Assembly: GCF_013201725.1 (NCBI RefSeq)
Contig: NZ_CP053835.1
Coordinates: 1,922,001 to 1,986,000 of the forward strand
Direction of reading: 5' to 3'
From: Arcobacter defluvii
GTDB lineage: Bacteria; Campylobacterota; Campylobacteria; Campylobacterales; Arcobacteraceae
Length of the DNA: 64,000 nucleotides
This document shows positions 40,461 to 50,715 of the stretch, piece after piece (position 1 is the first letter of the stretch; each line of letters opens with the position of its first letter). The notes below the pieces were generated by a model that saw only the letters and a list, made by a program, of their open reading frames with translations, was not told where the DNA came from and searched no databases. The position numbers and the translations under genes were made by a program.

Positions 40461-40982
40461 ATGTCAAATGAAATACAAATAGCAAAACTAGGTGAAAAAG
40501 TTTTAAGAAAAAAAGCAAAAAAAGTTAAAGATATAAAAAGTGAAGAAATAAAAAACATCGTTTCACTTATGATTGAAACCCTTAAAAAATCAAATGGTGT
40601 TGGTCTTGCTGCTCCTCAAATATTTATTTCAAAACAGATTATGATTATCTCATCAAAACCAAATGAAAGATATCCGAACGCTCCACTTTTGGAAGATTTA
40701 GTTTTAATAAATCCAAAAATAATAAAAACTTCAAAAGGTAAAAACAAAGATTGGGAAGGATGTTTAAGTATCCCAGGAATTAGAGCAAAAGTTCCAAGAT
40801 ATAATAAAATTGTAGTAAAGTATAAAACTTTAGAAAATGAGAAAAAAACTATTGTTTTCAAAGACTTTATAGCAAGAATTTTTCAACATGAATATGACCA
40901 TTTAATAGGACATGTTTATATTGATAGAGTTGAAACAAATAAAGATATCATAAGTGAAGAGATTTATCGTTCTTTAATTTAA
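40461..40982 (+). CDS. def: Peptide deformylase
   Basis: Def removes the formyl group from N-terminal Met of new proteins. The 173 residues have all three catalytic motifs: GVGLAAPQ (46-53), EGCLSIPG (99-106, metal ligand Cys101) and QHEYDHL (142-148, ligands His143 and His147 with Glu144). Length is normal. An AAAGG ribosome site precedes the ATG. The beta-oxidation operon begins about 80 bp downstream on the same strand, so partial read-through is possible. A second def copy elsewhere cannot be excluded. Confidence 0.95.
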   Translation: MSNEIQIAKLGEKVLRKKAKKVKDIKSEEIKNIVSLMIETLKKSNGVGLAAPQIFISKQIMIISSKPNERYPNAPLLEDLVLINPKIIKTSKGKNKDWEGCLSIPGIRAKVPRYNKIVVKYKTLENEKKTIVFKDFIARIFQHEYDHLIGHVYIDRVETNKDIISEEIYRSLI

Positions 40983-41065
40983 TTCTTTTATAAAAAATTA
41001 TTTTTTAAGCTATTATTATAATAAACATTATAGAATAAACTGTATATTTGAATAAAGGATATACA

Positions 41066-42808
41066 GTGGAAAATTACAACTTTAAAACCTACAATGAACT
41101 TTTCACTCATATTTGTAATTTAGATAATGAATATTTTTTAAACTATCTTTCAAATGGAACTTATAAAAACATCTCAACTACTACTTTTAAAAACAAAGTT
41201 ATTTGTTTATCTCTTGCTTTAAAAGATATGGGAATACAAAAAGGTGATACAGTTGGTATTTTTGCCTCAAGTTCTCCTTTTTGGCTTATTTTTGATTTTG
41301 CAATTCATGAAGTAGGAGCTATAAGTGTGCCTATTTTTGCAAATATTTCAACTGAAAATTTAAACTATGAAATAAACGATTCAGCTATGAAATATATGTT
41401 TATTGATTCACTTGAAAGATTAAAAGATATTGAAGAAAAAAATTCACATTTAACTTTTATAACTCATAATTTTTGTATAAAAGAGCCAAATTTTTATAAT
41501 TATGATGAAATATTAGTTATTGGGCAACAAATTTGTGATTCAAAAGGATTTATTCCTCATAAAGCAGAAGAAGATGAAATATTTTCTATTATCTATACAA
41601 GTGGAAATACAGGAACTCCAAAGGGAGTGATGCTTACACATAAAAATATAGTTTCACAACTTCAAGATATAAATAAACTAATAGATTTACCACAAAGTGA
41701 AGTTGCCCTATCACTTCTTCCTTTAGCACATATTTTTGAGCGAACTGTTATGAGTTATTATCTAAGTCGTGGAATTAGTATTTATTTTGTAGATGATATT
41801 TTAAATGTAGCAAATCTTATGAAAGTTGTAAAACCAACAATTATGACAGTTGTTCCAAGACTTCTTGAAAAAATATTTAACAAAATAAAAACTCAAATTT
41901 TAGAAAAACCATTTTTTAGTAAAATAATTGCTTCATTAGCCTTTTCTTATTCTTTAAAAGAGAACTTAGATAAAAGTTCTCTTTTATTTAAAATTTATGA
42001 CAAACTTGTTTACTCAAAATTTAGAGAAATATTTGGTTCAAGAGTTCAAAAACTTGTAAGTGGAGGTGCACCTTTATCAAAAGAGATAGCACAATTTTTT
42101 GTAAATATTGGCGTTCCCGTTTATCAAGGTTATGGTTTAACAGAATTTTCACCAGTTATTTCTACAAACTATCCATCTGCCAACAAAGTAGGTTCTTGTG
42201 GAAAAGTAATCCCAAGTGCAAAAATAAAAATAGCTCAAAACAAAGAACTTCTAGTATCTGGATCATCTTTAATGAAAGGATATTTAAATCAAGAAGAATT
42301 AACAGCAAAAACCATAGATAAAGATGGTTGGCTTCATACAGGAGATATTGCCTATCTTGATGAAGAGGGTTATTTATTTATAACAAGTAGATTAAAAGAG
42401 ATATTTAAAACTTCCACTGGTGAATATGTAAATGCAGTTGCAATTGAACAAAAACTATCAAAAGATAGATATATCGAGTTTGCTGTAGTTATTTCAGAAA
42501 ATAAAAAATTCACTACTGCCCTACTTTTTGTAGATAAAGAGAAATATCAATTAGCAAAAAAAATAAATAATAACTTAACAATAGAAGAGTATTATAAGCA
42601 ACCAGAAATTTTAGATAACATTTCTAAACACATATCAAATATCAATAAAGACTTGAATCAATGGGAAAAAATTGTTGATTTTAGAATTATAACAAACGAT
42701 ATTTCTATTGAAAGTGGAGAATTAACTCCATCAATGAAAATTGCTAGAAGTAAAATTGAACAAAAATATGCTAGTTTTATAAATAGCATGTATGAGGAGC
42801 AAAAATGA
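41066..42808 (+). CDS. Long-chain acyl-CoA synthetase (FadD-like)
   Basis: This enzyme activates fatty acids to acyl-CoA with ATP. The 580-residue AMP-binding protein has P-loop motif YTSGNTGTPKGVMLTH (about 181-196), a QGYGLTEFSPV substrate/adenylate motif (about 358) and WLHTGDIAYLDEEGYLFITSR (about 422-442), as in AMP-dependent long-chain synthetases. I place the start at a GTG (41066) with AAGGA at good spacing; a TTG 18 bases upstream has none. It is the first gene of a five-gene operon for fatty-acid degradation and overlaps the thiolase start by 4 bases. Confidence 0.92.
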   Translation: MENYNFKTYNELFTHICNLDNEYFLNYLSNGTYKNISTTTFKNKVICLSLALKDMGIQKGDTVGIFASSSPFWLIFDFAIHEVGAISVPIFANISTENLNYEINDSAMKYMFIDSLERLKDIEEKNSHLTFITHNFCIKEPNFYNYDEILVIGQQICDSKGFIPHKAEEDEIFSIIYTSGNTGTPKGVMLTHKNIVSQLQDINKLIDLPQSEVALSLLPLAHIFERTVMSYYLSRGISIYFVDDILNVANLMKVVKPTIMTVVPRLLEKIFNKIKTQILEKPFFSKIIASLAFSYSLKENLDKSSLLFKIYDKLVYSKFREIFGSRVQKLVSGGAPLSKEIAQFFVNIGVPVYQGYGLTEFSPVISTNYPSANKVGSCGKVIPSAKIKIAQNKELLVSGSSLMKGYLNQEELTAKTIDKDGWLHTGDIAYLDEEGYLFITSRLKEIFKTSTGEYVNAVAIEQKLSKDRYIEFAVVISENKKFTTALLFVDKEKYQLAKKINNNLTIEEYYKQPEILDNISKHISNINKDLNQWEKIVDFRIITNDISIESGELTPSMKIARSKIEQKYASFINSMYEEQK

Positions 42809-44079
42809 AAGAGAGAATTGCCATAATTGATGGATTAAGAAGTCCAATAGCTAAAGCAAATGGTAAATTAAATGATGTAAGTGCTGATATTTTAGGAAGT
42901 ATTATTACAAAAGAGTTAGTTCTTAGAAATAATTTAGAATATGAACAATTTGATGAAGTAATTATGGGAAATGTTGCAAATCCTGCAAATGCTACAAATA
43001 TCGCAAGAGTTATGGCTAGCCGTGCTGGTTTTCCTTCACAAACTCCTGCTTATACAGTTCATAGAAATTGTGCTTCAGGAATGCAAGCAATATCAAGTGC
43101 TATTGAAAAAATTCATTCAAATCAAGGGGATTTATACCTTGTTGGAGGAATTGAATCTATGAGTAATCTTCCTTTATATTATAGTGATGAGTTAAAAAAT
43201 CTAATAACAAAATTTACATATTCAAAATCATTTATTGAAAAAATTCAACTTTTAAGCTCTTTTAGACCAAGTTTTTTAAAACCTACTATTGGTTTACTAA
43301 CTGGTCTAACTGACCCAATTTCAGGAAAAATCATGGGATTAACAGCTGAAAATCTAGCAAATGAGTTTAAAATAAGTAGAGATACTCAAGATGAATATGC
43401 TTTAAAATCTCATCAAAAAGCTCAAAAAGCAATAGAAACTGGGATTTTTAAAGATGAAATTCATCAAATTATGACAAGTAATGCTTCAATTACACAAGAT
43501 GATGGAGTAAGATTTAATCAAACTATTGAAGCCTTAAATAAGTTAAAACCTATTTTTGATAGGTTAAGTGGAACAGTAACAGCTGGTAATTCTTCACAAG
43601 TTTCAGATGGAGCTTGTAGTTTGATAGTTTGTAGTGAATCAAAAGCAAAAGAATTAAATCTTGAACCACTTGGATTTATAAAAGATTATGCTTATGCTGG
43701 ACTTGATGCAAATAGAATGGGATTAGGTCCAATCTATGCAACAAAAAAACTTTTTGATAAAACTAATCTTACTTTAAAAGATATAGATTTAATTGAGATG
43801 AATGAAGCTTTTGCTGCTCAAATGATTGCAAATCAAAAAGCTTTTGCTTCAAATGATTTTTGTAAAAAAACTTTTAATTCAAATGCTCTTGGTGAAATTG
43901 ACGAATCAATTTTAAATGTAAATGGTGGAGCAATTGCCCTTGGTCATCCAGTTGGAATGAGTGGAGCTAGAATTGTTTTAACAGCCCTTAAAGAACTAAG
44001 AAGAAGAAAAGACAAATTGGCACTTGCAACACTTTGTATTGGTGGTGGACAAGGTGCATCTTTCTTATTGGAGATATAA
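42805..44079 (+). CDS. 3-ketoacyl-CoA thiolase (FadA/FadI-like)
   Basis: The thiolase cleaves 3-ketoacyl-CoA in the last step of beta-oxidation. The 424 residues have the nucleophilic Cys in TVHRNCASGMQAISSAI (about 90), the His in GGAIALGHPVGMSGARI (about 380) and the second Cys in ATLCIGGGQGASF. It has an insertion around residues 120-170 (TKFTYSKSFIEK and on) of the type seen in FadI-like long-chain thiolases. Its start overlaps the synthetase stop by 4 bases, and it ends 1 base before the hydratase/dehydrogenase start. Confidence 0.93.
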   Translation: MKERIAIIDGLRSPIAKANGKLNDVSADILGSIITKELVLRNNLEYEQFDEVIMGNVANPANATNIARVMASRAGFPSQTPAYTVHRNCASGMQAISSAIEKIHSNQGDLYLVGGIESMSNLPLYYSDELKNLITKFTYSKSFIEKIQLLSSFRPSFLKPTIGLLTGLTDPISGKIMGLTAENLANEFKISRDTQDEYALKSHQKAQKAIETGIFKDEIHQIMTSNASITQDDGVRFNQTIEALNKLKPIFDRLSGTVTAGNSSQVSDGACSLIVCSESKAKELNLEPLGFIKDYAYAGLDANRMGLGPIYATKKLFDKTNLTLKDIDLIEMNEAFAAQMIANQKAFASNDFCKKTFNSNALGEIDESILNVNGGAIALGHPVGMSGARIVLTALKELRRRKDKLALATLCIGGGQGASFLLEI

Positions 44080-44080
44080 T

Positions 44081-46186
44081 ATGAGTAACATTATTTTAGA
44101 AATTAAACAAAATATAGCAACACTAACTTTTGATTTAAAAGATGAAAAAATAAATAAATTATCATTTGAAATTTTAAAAGAGTTTGATGAAAAACTAAAT
44201 CTTATTAAAAATGATATTTCAATAAAAGCATTAGTAATTGATAGTGCAAAAAAAGATATTTTTATTGCAGGGGCTGATATAAAAGAGATTGAAAAATTAA
44301 AAGATGAAAAAGAAGTTTATGAAGCTTTGATGGAAGTTCATGAGATATTTAATAAACTAGAAAATTTACCAATCCCAACAATTGCTTATATAAATGGTGC
44401 TTGTATGGGTGGAGGACTTGAACTTGCTCTTGCTTGTAAATATAGAGTAATGAGTACAAATCCAAAAACAAAAATAGCATTTCCAGAGATAAAACTAGGA
44501 ATTTTCCCAGGTTTTGCTGGAACCATAAGAGCTCCAAAAATCATAGGTTTATTAAATGCCTTAGATTTGATTTTAAGTGGAAAAACAATAGATGCTAAAA
44601 AAGCATATAAAATCAAACTTGCTGATATAATTTTTGATGATGCTCAAAAAGAGTTTATGTTAGATGATTTTGTAAAAAAAGCTATTTATGGAACACTAAA
44701 AGATAGATTTACTTTCAACCTTTTAAATTATGCTCCTTTAAATGAACTTGTATTTAAAAAAGCATATAAAAACTTAGAATCAAAAGTAAACAAAGATTTT
44801 AAAGCTCCTTATGTTGCTTTAGAAGTAATAAAAAAGACTATAAATAAAGAGTTTGATGATTCTATAAAAATTGAAGCAAAAGAGTTCTCAGCACTTGCTG
44901 TTTCAAAAGAATCAAAAAATATGATAAAACTATTTTTCTTATTTGAGAAATTAAATAAAAGTTATGAAAAAACATCTAATCCTATTTCAAATGCTGTAGT
45001 TCTTGGAAACGGAGTAATGGGAAAAGGAATTATTTATTTATTCTCAAAATATTTAAAAGATGTAAGAATAAAACTAAGAGATTTAACTCAAGCCCATGAG
45101 ATTTTAAAAGATGTAGCAAAAATCTATGACCACTCTATAAAATCAAGAAGCATGAGTAAAAATCAAGTGGATTTTAAACTAAATAAAATCTCTTATACAG
45201 ATAAATTTCTAGGATTTAAAAATTTTGATTTTGTTATTGAAGCAATTATTGAAGATGAAAAAGTAAAAAAAGAAACTTATAAAGAACTTGAAAATGTTAT
45301 AGGTGAAAATACAATAATCGCCACAAACACTTCATCTATTTCAATAGAAAAACTAGGAAGTGAAATCAAAAATAAAGAGAATTTCTTAGGAGTTCACTTT
45401 TTCAATCCAGTAAATTTAATGCCTCTTGTTGAAATAATTCCAACAGAACAGACTTCAAAAGAGAGTATAAATAAAGTTTGTGAAATGCTTATTTCAAGTG
45501 GTAAAACACCGATTGTTGTAAAAGATTGTGCGGGATTTATAGTAAATAGAATTTTACTTCCATATCTAAATGAAGCAGCATTTATACTTGAAGAAGGCTC
45601 AAGAATTGAAAGAATTGATTCAATTATAAAAGATTTTGGAATGCCTATGGGTCCATTTACACTTGCTGATACAGTTGGAATTGATATAGGTTATAAAGTT
45701 GCTAGTATTTTAAACGAGTCTTATGGAAGTAGAATGCCAATAGCTTCTTTGATAGAAAAAATGTATAACGCAAAACTTTTAGGAGCAAAAACAAAAGCTG
45801 GATTTTATGAATATGCAGGTCGGGATAAATATCCAAACTCACATGTTACGTCTATGCTAGAGAACAATGGTAGAATTTTTGATGATGAAGAGATAGTTCA
45901 AAGATGTATATATATTATGATAAATGAAGCTAGTAGATGTTTAGAAGAAAACATCGTAACAGACGCTTCTATCATTGATTTTGCAATGATTGCAGGAACT
46001 GGTTTCCCAGCTTACAAAGGTGGATTATTAAGTTATGCAAATGAAATTGGACTAAAAAACATCTTAGAATCTTTAAGAAAATTTGAAAAAGAGTATGGAG
46101 AAAGATTTAAACCTTCTAATCTTTTAGTTAAATTGGTTGAAGAGTATGAAGATTTTGAAACAGGAGAAGCTTTATGGAAACATTGA
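44081..46186 (+). CDS. Bifunctional enoyl-CoA hydratase/3-hydroxyacyl-CoA dehydrogenase (FadB/FadJ-like)
   Basis: This protein performs the hydration and second oxidation of beta-oxidation. The crotonase domain (about 1-180) has IAGADIKEI and GACMGGGLELALACKYRV with an FPEIKLGIFPGFAGT catalytic loop. The dehydrogenase domain (about 300-600) has the NAD motif VVLGNGVMGKGI, IATNTSSISIEKL and HFFNPVNLMPLVEI. The ATG at 44081, one base after the thiolase stop, gives 701 residues, the normal size. An upstream frame start inside the thiolase gene is a shadow. It overlaps the next gene by 13 bases. Confidence 0.95.
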   Translation: MSNIILEIKQNIATLTFDLKDEKINKLSFEILKEFDEKLNLIKNDISIKALVIDSAKKDIFIAGADIKEIEKLKDEKEVYEALMEVHEIFNKLENLPIPTIAYINGACMGGGLELALACKYRVMSTNPKTKIAFPEIKLGIFPGFAGTIRAPKIIGLLNALDLILSGKTIDAKKAYKIKLADIIFDDAQKEFMLDDFVKKAIYGTLKDRFTFNLLNYAPLNELVFKKAYKNLESKVNKDFKAPYVALEVIKKTINKEFDDSIKIEAKEFSALAVSKESKNMIKLFFLFEKLNKSYEKTSNPISNAVVLGNGVMGKGIIYLFSKYLKDVRIKLRDLTQAHEILKDVAKIYDHSIKSRSMSKNQVDFKLNKISYTDKFLGFKNFDFVIEAIIEDEKVKKETYKELENVIGENTIIATNTSSISIEKLGSEIKNKENFLGVHFFNPVNLMPLVEIIPTEQTSKESINKVCEMLISSGKTPIVVKDCAGFIVNRILLPYLNEAAFILEEGSRIERIDSIIKDFGMPMGPFTLADTVGIDIGYKVASILNESYGSRMPIASLIEKMYNAKLLGAKTKAGFYEYAGRDKYPNSHVTSMLENNGRIFDDEEIVQRCIYIMINEASRCLEENIVTDASIIDFAMIAGTGFPAYKGGLLSYANEIGLKNILESLRKFEKEYGERFKPSNLLVKLVEEYEDFETGEALWKH

Positions 46187-48534
46187 TTTTAATACTACTT
46201 ATTTTAGCTTTTGGATTTTTTTCATTTCCACTTTACAGCTATTTTGCCTTAATAGGAATTTATAGTGCAATTTTTTTTGATGTTGGAACAGTTTTTTGGG
46301 CTATTTTTATAGTACTTGCTGCTATATTATTAATCCCTACTTTTAGAATAAAATTTATTACTTCAAAAATAGTAAATTTTATAAATAAAAATGGTCTATT
46401 ACCAAAAATATCAAAAACAGAAGAAGCAGCACTTCAAGCTGGAACAAACTGGGTAGAAGCTGATTTTTTCAAAGCCCAAGTTAATTTCAAAGAGATAAAT
46501 GCCCAAAAAGTTACAACACTTACAGCTGAAGAACAATCATTTTTAGATGATGTTGTTGATGAACTTTGTGAAAAAACAACAGACTGGGAAATTTTCCAAA
46601 ATAGAGATTTATCTGATGAAGTTTGGCAGTTTATAAAAGATAAAAAGTTTTTTGGAATGATTATTCCAAAAGAGTATGGAGGTCTTGGATTTAGTGCAAC
46701 TGCTCACTCAAAAGTGATTGAAAAATTAGTATCAAGATCTCAAGTTTTAGCAATAACTGTAATGGTTCCAAACTCACTAGGTCCTGCTGAACTTATTTTA
46801 AAACATGGAAGTCAGACTCAAAAAGATAAATACTTAAGCGATTTAGCAATAGGAAAACTTGTTCCTTGTTTTGGATTAACAGAACCAAATGCAGGAAGTG
46901 ATGCAACATCAATAACTTCAAATGGAGTTTTATTTAAAGATGAAAATGGTGAAATAAAAATCAAATTAAATTTTGAAAAAAGATATATCACTCTAGGAAA
47001 TATCGCAACTTTAATTGGACTTGCTTTTGTTTTAAAAGACCCAGAACATTTACTTGGTGAAAATGAAGATTTAGGTATTACTTTTGCTGTAATTGATTCA
47101 AATACAAAAGGTATTGATAACTCAAAACGACATGACCCACTTGGAATTCCTTTTGTAAACTCTCCTCTTTATGGAAAAGATGTAATTATTGGTTTAGAAA
47201 ATATTATAGGTGAAAGTGAAGGTATTGGAAAAGGTTGGCAAATGCTTGTTGAATCTTTATCTATAGGACGGGGAATTTCACTTCCTAGTGTTAGTCTTGG
47301 TGGAAGTAAATTAGCTTTAAATGTTGTAGCTTCATATTCACAACTTAGAGAGCAATTTGGATTAAGTATCAATCATTTTGAAGGTATTGAAGAAAAAATT
47401 GCAAAAATTGCAGCACTTACATATATGTTAAATGCTTCTAGAAACTATACTTTAGATGCAATTGATGATGGAGTAAAACCAGGAGTTATAAACTCTATTA
47501 TGAAATACCATGCAACAGAAAAATTTAGAACAGTTATAAATGATTCTATGGATGTTTTAGGAGGAAGTGCGATTATTAGAGGAGAAAACAACCTTCTAGC
47601 TCATGCTTATTTTGCCTTACCTATTTCAATAACTGTTGAAGGTGCAAATATTTTAACTAGAAATTTGATGCAATTTGGACAAGGATTAATAAAATCTCAT
47701 CCTTATATTTATAAACAAATTACAGCATTAAATAGTAACAATGTAGAAAATTTTGATAAAGCATTTTTCTCTCATATTGGTTTAGTATTTTCATCTTTTT
47801 GTAAATCTTTTATTTTCTATATTACAAGAGCAAATATCTCTTGTCAAAAAGGAAACTTCCAAAGATATAAACAAAAACTAACTTGGGTTAGTGCTGAATT
47901 TACTCTTTTAACAAATGTTGCTTTAGGAATTTTAGGACCAAGTCTAAAAAAAAGAGAAAATATAAGTGCTAGATTTGGAGATATTTTATCAAACTGTTAT
48001 TTGATAACTGCAACATTAAGAGAATTTGAAAATAATCCAAATGAAGAAGATGAACTTTTAGTTGATTATATTTGTAACTATTGTTTTAATGAAATTCAAA
48101 TAGCAAGAGAAGAGATAATCACAAATATTGGTTATTTAGACTATTTACTTCCGATTTTTAAAATCAATCCTTTTTCAGTTAAAGCAAAAGATAAATTAAA
48201 TGCAAAAATAGTAAAAAATCTATCAAATCAAGATTATTTACAAAAATTAACATCAGCTTTATTTATTTCAAAAAATGAAAAAGATAGATTAACAAAACTT
48301 CAACTAGCTGTCAAATTAAATAAAGAGTGTGAGAGTTCATTTAAAATTTTAAAAGATGCTATTAAAAATGGAACTATAAAAAAAGATAGTCCAGAAAATA
48401 TGACTAAAGAGCTTTTAGAAAAAAATCTTTTATCAAAAGAAGAGATAGAAAAAATGCTTGAAGCTCATGCACTAAAACAAGAAGTAATAAGTGTTGATTC
48501 ATTTGATGCAAAGGAATATAAGGCTCAAAAATGA
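46174..48534 (+). CDS. Acyl-CoA dehydrogenase (FadE-like)
   Basis: This enzyme catalyses the first, FAD-dependent oxidation of acyl-CoA. The 786-residue protein has the large FadE form: two N-terminal membrane segments (about 3-50), an acyl-CoA dehydrogenase core with FGLTEPNAGSDATS (about 232) and VEGANILTRNLMQFGQG (about 489), and a C-terminal extension of about 280 residues like DUF1974 of E. coli FadE. Membrane attachment suggests electron transfer to the quinone pool. It overlaps the preceding gene by 13 bases and the following gene by 4 bases. Confidence 0.93.
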   Translation: METLILILLILAFGFFSFPLYSYFALIGIYSAIFFDVGTVFWAIFIVLAAILLIPTFRIKFITSKIVNFINKNGLLPKISKTEEAALQAGTNWVEADFFKAQVNFKEINAQKVTTLTAEEQSFLDDVVDELCEKTTDWEIFQNRDLSDEVWQFIKDKKFFGMIIPKEYGGLGFSATAHSKVIEKLVSRSQVLAITVMVPNSLGPAELILKHGSQTQKDKYLSDLAIGKLVPCFGLTEPNAGSDATSITSNGVLFKDENGEIKIKLNFEKRYITLGNIATLIGLAFVLKDPEHLLGENEDLGITFAVIDSNTKGIDNSKRHDPLGIPFVNSPLYGKDVIIGLENIIGESEGIGKGWQMLVESLSIGRGISLPSVSLGGSKLALNVVASYSQLREQFGLSINHFEGIEEKIAKIAALTYMLNASRNYTLDAIDDGVKPGVINSIMKYHATEKFRTVINDSMDVLGGSAIIRGENNLLAHAYFALPISITVEGANILTRNLMQFGQGLIKSHPYIYKQITALNSNNVENFDKAFFSHIGLVFSSFCKSFIFYITRANISCQKGNFQRYKQKLTWVSAEFTLLTNVALGILGPSLKKRENISARFGDILSNCYLITATLREFENNPNEEDELLVDYICNYCFNEIQIAREEIITNIGYLDYLLPIFKINPFSVKAKDKLNAKIVKNLSNQDYLQKLTSALFISKNEKDRLTKLQLAVKLNKECESSFKILKDAIKNGTIKKDSPENMTKELLEKNLLSKEEIEKMLEAHALKQEVISVDSFDAKEYKAQK

Positions 48535-50654
48535 TTGATAAAAATGATTTGCTAATAAACACAAATGGTTATGTTTTAAGTCTACTTCAAAAAATTCTTG
48601 ATGCAAATATTGAAGTAATTGGAGTTGAAAATATTCCAAAAGAGAATCCAAAAATGTTTGTTGCAAATCATTTTACAAGAACAGAAGCGATGCTTGTTCC
48701 TTATACTTTATATAACATAACAAATAAAAAAGTTGGAGTTATCGCTGCTGATTCTTTATTTAAAAGTTTTTTAGGAGATTTTTTAGAAAATCTTGGTGCT
48801 TTAAAAACAACTGCTCCAAATAGAAATGAACATATTATTGGTGATTTAATAACTTCTTGTAAAGATTGGATGATTTTTCCTGAAGGTATGATGATTAAAG
48901 GAAAAGATATTTCAAAAATAGATAAAAATTTTTGTGTAAAAGTTGATGGAGCATGTCAAAGAGTTCATACAGGAGCTGCTGTTTTTGCCCTACTTTCTCA
49001 GATTTTTAGACAAAAATATTTTGATAAAACATTGGAAAACTATGAAGAATTTAGTAATAAATATTTTATAAATAAATGCACTGATATAAATAAAAATGAA
49101 ACTATGATTATTCCTATAAATATCAGTTATTCAAAACTAAGAAATGGGAAAAATTTTTTAGTTGATATGGCTAGTAAACTTATTCATGATATGGGAGTTA
49201 ATTTTAAAGAAGAGCTTGAAATAGAGGGTAATATTGTTTTAAACTCAAAAATTACAATAAGAATTTTAGAGCCAATTTCAACTAAAAATTTATTAGATAA
49301 ACTTTATAAAAAAGATTTGCACTATGAAAAAATCATAAACTCTTTAAGATATGAAGTAACTCATAATTTTATGGATAAAATTTATGAATCACTAACTATA
49401 AATTTTGATCATATTTTCGTTTTAGTTTTATTTTTATTTCCTAAAAAAGAGATAGAAATTGAATATTTTAAAAGACTAATTTACATAACTATTTTTAAAA
49501 TAAAAGAAAAAAATATTTTCTATGATGAAGATATAAATAAAGATTTGATTTATCTAATATCTTATGAAAAATTCAAACCTTTTAATGATATTTTAGAAGT
49601 TGCCATCAAAAATAAGATTTTACAAACGGATGAAATAAACTGTTATAAATATCTAATTAATAAAAAAAATCTACTTGATACTTTTACTCATCATACTATT
49701 CGTTTAAAAAATATTTTAAGAGTAATTTTAAATGAAATTTTGATTCAAGAAGAGAGTGTAAATATAGTAAAAAATCTAGTTTCAAATAACGAAGAGTTAA
49801 ATACTAAAATTCTACTAGAAATTTTAAAATATGAGGAAGATATTGAATTTGAAAATAGTTATAAAAAATTTGAAAACCATAAAGAAATAAAAGATATAGA
49901 AATAGGTAAACATAAATATTTTGAAAATAAAAACTCTAATAGTTGTGTTATAGCTATTCATGGTTTTTCCTCTGCTCCAAAAGAGATGGAAAAACTAGCT
50001 ATATTTTTAAATAAAAATGGTTTCAATGTTCAAACTCCAAGATTAGATGGACATGGAACTGTATGTGAAGATTTAAAAAATAAAATTTGGCAAGATTGGT
50101 ATAAATCAGTTTCAAGGTCTATAATCATTGCTTCTTTACAATATAAAAAAGTTTTTATTATTGGCTTTTCAACTGGAGGATTACTTGCACTTTTAAGTAC
50201 AAAAAAACAATATAAAGAGTTTGTTTCTCTTATTTGTATAAATGCAGCACTTCATTTAAATGATATGAGAATAAAAACTCTGCTTCCTGCTATTTCATTT
50301 TGGAATGATATTGTAAAAGTTTTTCATGAAGATAAATATGCAAAAGAGTATATTGATAATACACCTGAAAATCCAGAAATAAATTATCATAAGCACTATG
50401 TAGATTCAATAGAACAATTAAATTTGTTAATGAATAAAACAAAAAAGACTCTTCCTAAAATCAAAAAACCTATTTTAATAATTCAAGGAAAAGATGACCC
50501 TGTTGTAAATCCAAGTTCTGCTCACGAAATTTTTGAAAGAATTAGTTCAAGATATAAAACACTAAAAATTATAGATTCAAAAAAACATGTAATAGTCACA
50601 GAATACAATGAAGAATTATTTTATTTAATTTTAAATTTTATAAAATCTGAATGA
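48531..50654 (+). CDS. PlsC-type acyltransferase fused to alpha/beta hydrolase
   Basis: A 707-residue two-domain protein closing the beta-oxidation operon. The N-terminal part (about 1-290) is a glycerophosphate-type acyltransferase with VANHFTRTEAMLVPY, in which the usual HX4D is NHFTRTE, and FPEGMMIKGKD. A helical linker covers about 290-460. The C-terminal part (about 470-705) is an alpha/beta hydrolase with AIHGFSSAPKEMEKLA, the nucleophile elbow GFSTGGLLAL, an acid GKDDPVV and a terminal His in KKHVIVTE. A complete catalytic triad is visible. It may shuttle acyl chains between lipids and the pathway; its role is inferred from context. Confidence 0.82.
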   Translation: MIDKNDLLINTNGYVLSLLQKILDANIEVIGVENIPKENPKMFVANHFTRTEAMLVPYTLYNITNKKVGVIAADSLFKSFLGDFLENLGALKTTAPNRNEHIIGDLITSCKDWMIFPEGMMIKGKDISKIDKNFCVKVDGACQRVHTGAAVFALLSQIFRQKYFDKTLENYEEFSNKYFINKCTDINKNETMIIPINISYSKLRNGKNFLVDMASKLIHDMGVNFKEELEIEGNIVLNSKITIRILEPISTKNLLDKLYKKDLHYEKIINSLRYEVTHNFMDKIYESLTINFDHIFVLVLFLFPKKEIEIEYFKRLIYITIFKIKEKNIFYDEDINKDLIYLISYEKFKPFNDILEVAIKNKILQTDEINCYKYLINKKNLLDTFTHHTIRLKNILRVILNEILIQEESVNIVKNLVSNNEELNTKILLEILKYEEDIEFENSYKKFENHKEIKDIEIGKHKYFENKNSNSCVIAIHGFSSAPKEMEKLAIFLNKNGFNVQTPRLDGHGTVCEDLKNKIWQDWYKSVSRSIIIASLQYKKVFIIGFSTGGLLALLSTKKQYKEFVSLICINAALHLNDMRIKTLLPAISFWNDIVKVFHEDKYAKEYIDNTPENPEINYHKHYVDSIEQLNLLMNKTKKTLPKIKKPILIIQGKDDPVVNPSSAHEIFERISSRYKTLKIIDSKKHVIVTEYNEELFYLILNFIKSE

Positions 50655-50715
50655 CAAACTTTGTTATAATGAAAAATATTATAAAATTAATTCATAACAA
50701 TGAAAAGGATTTAAA

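Noticed and set aside
44349-44616. Minus-strand frames opposite the FadB/J-like gene
   Set aside because: Shadow frames of the enoyl-CoA hydratase domain; no start signal or context.
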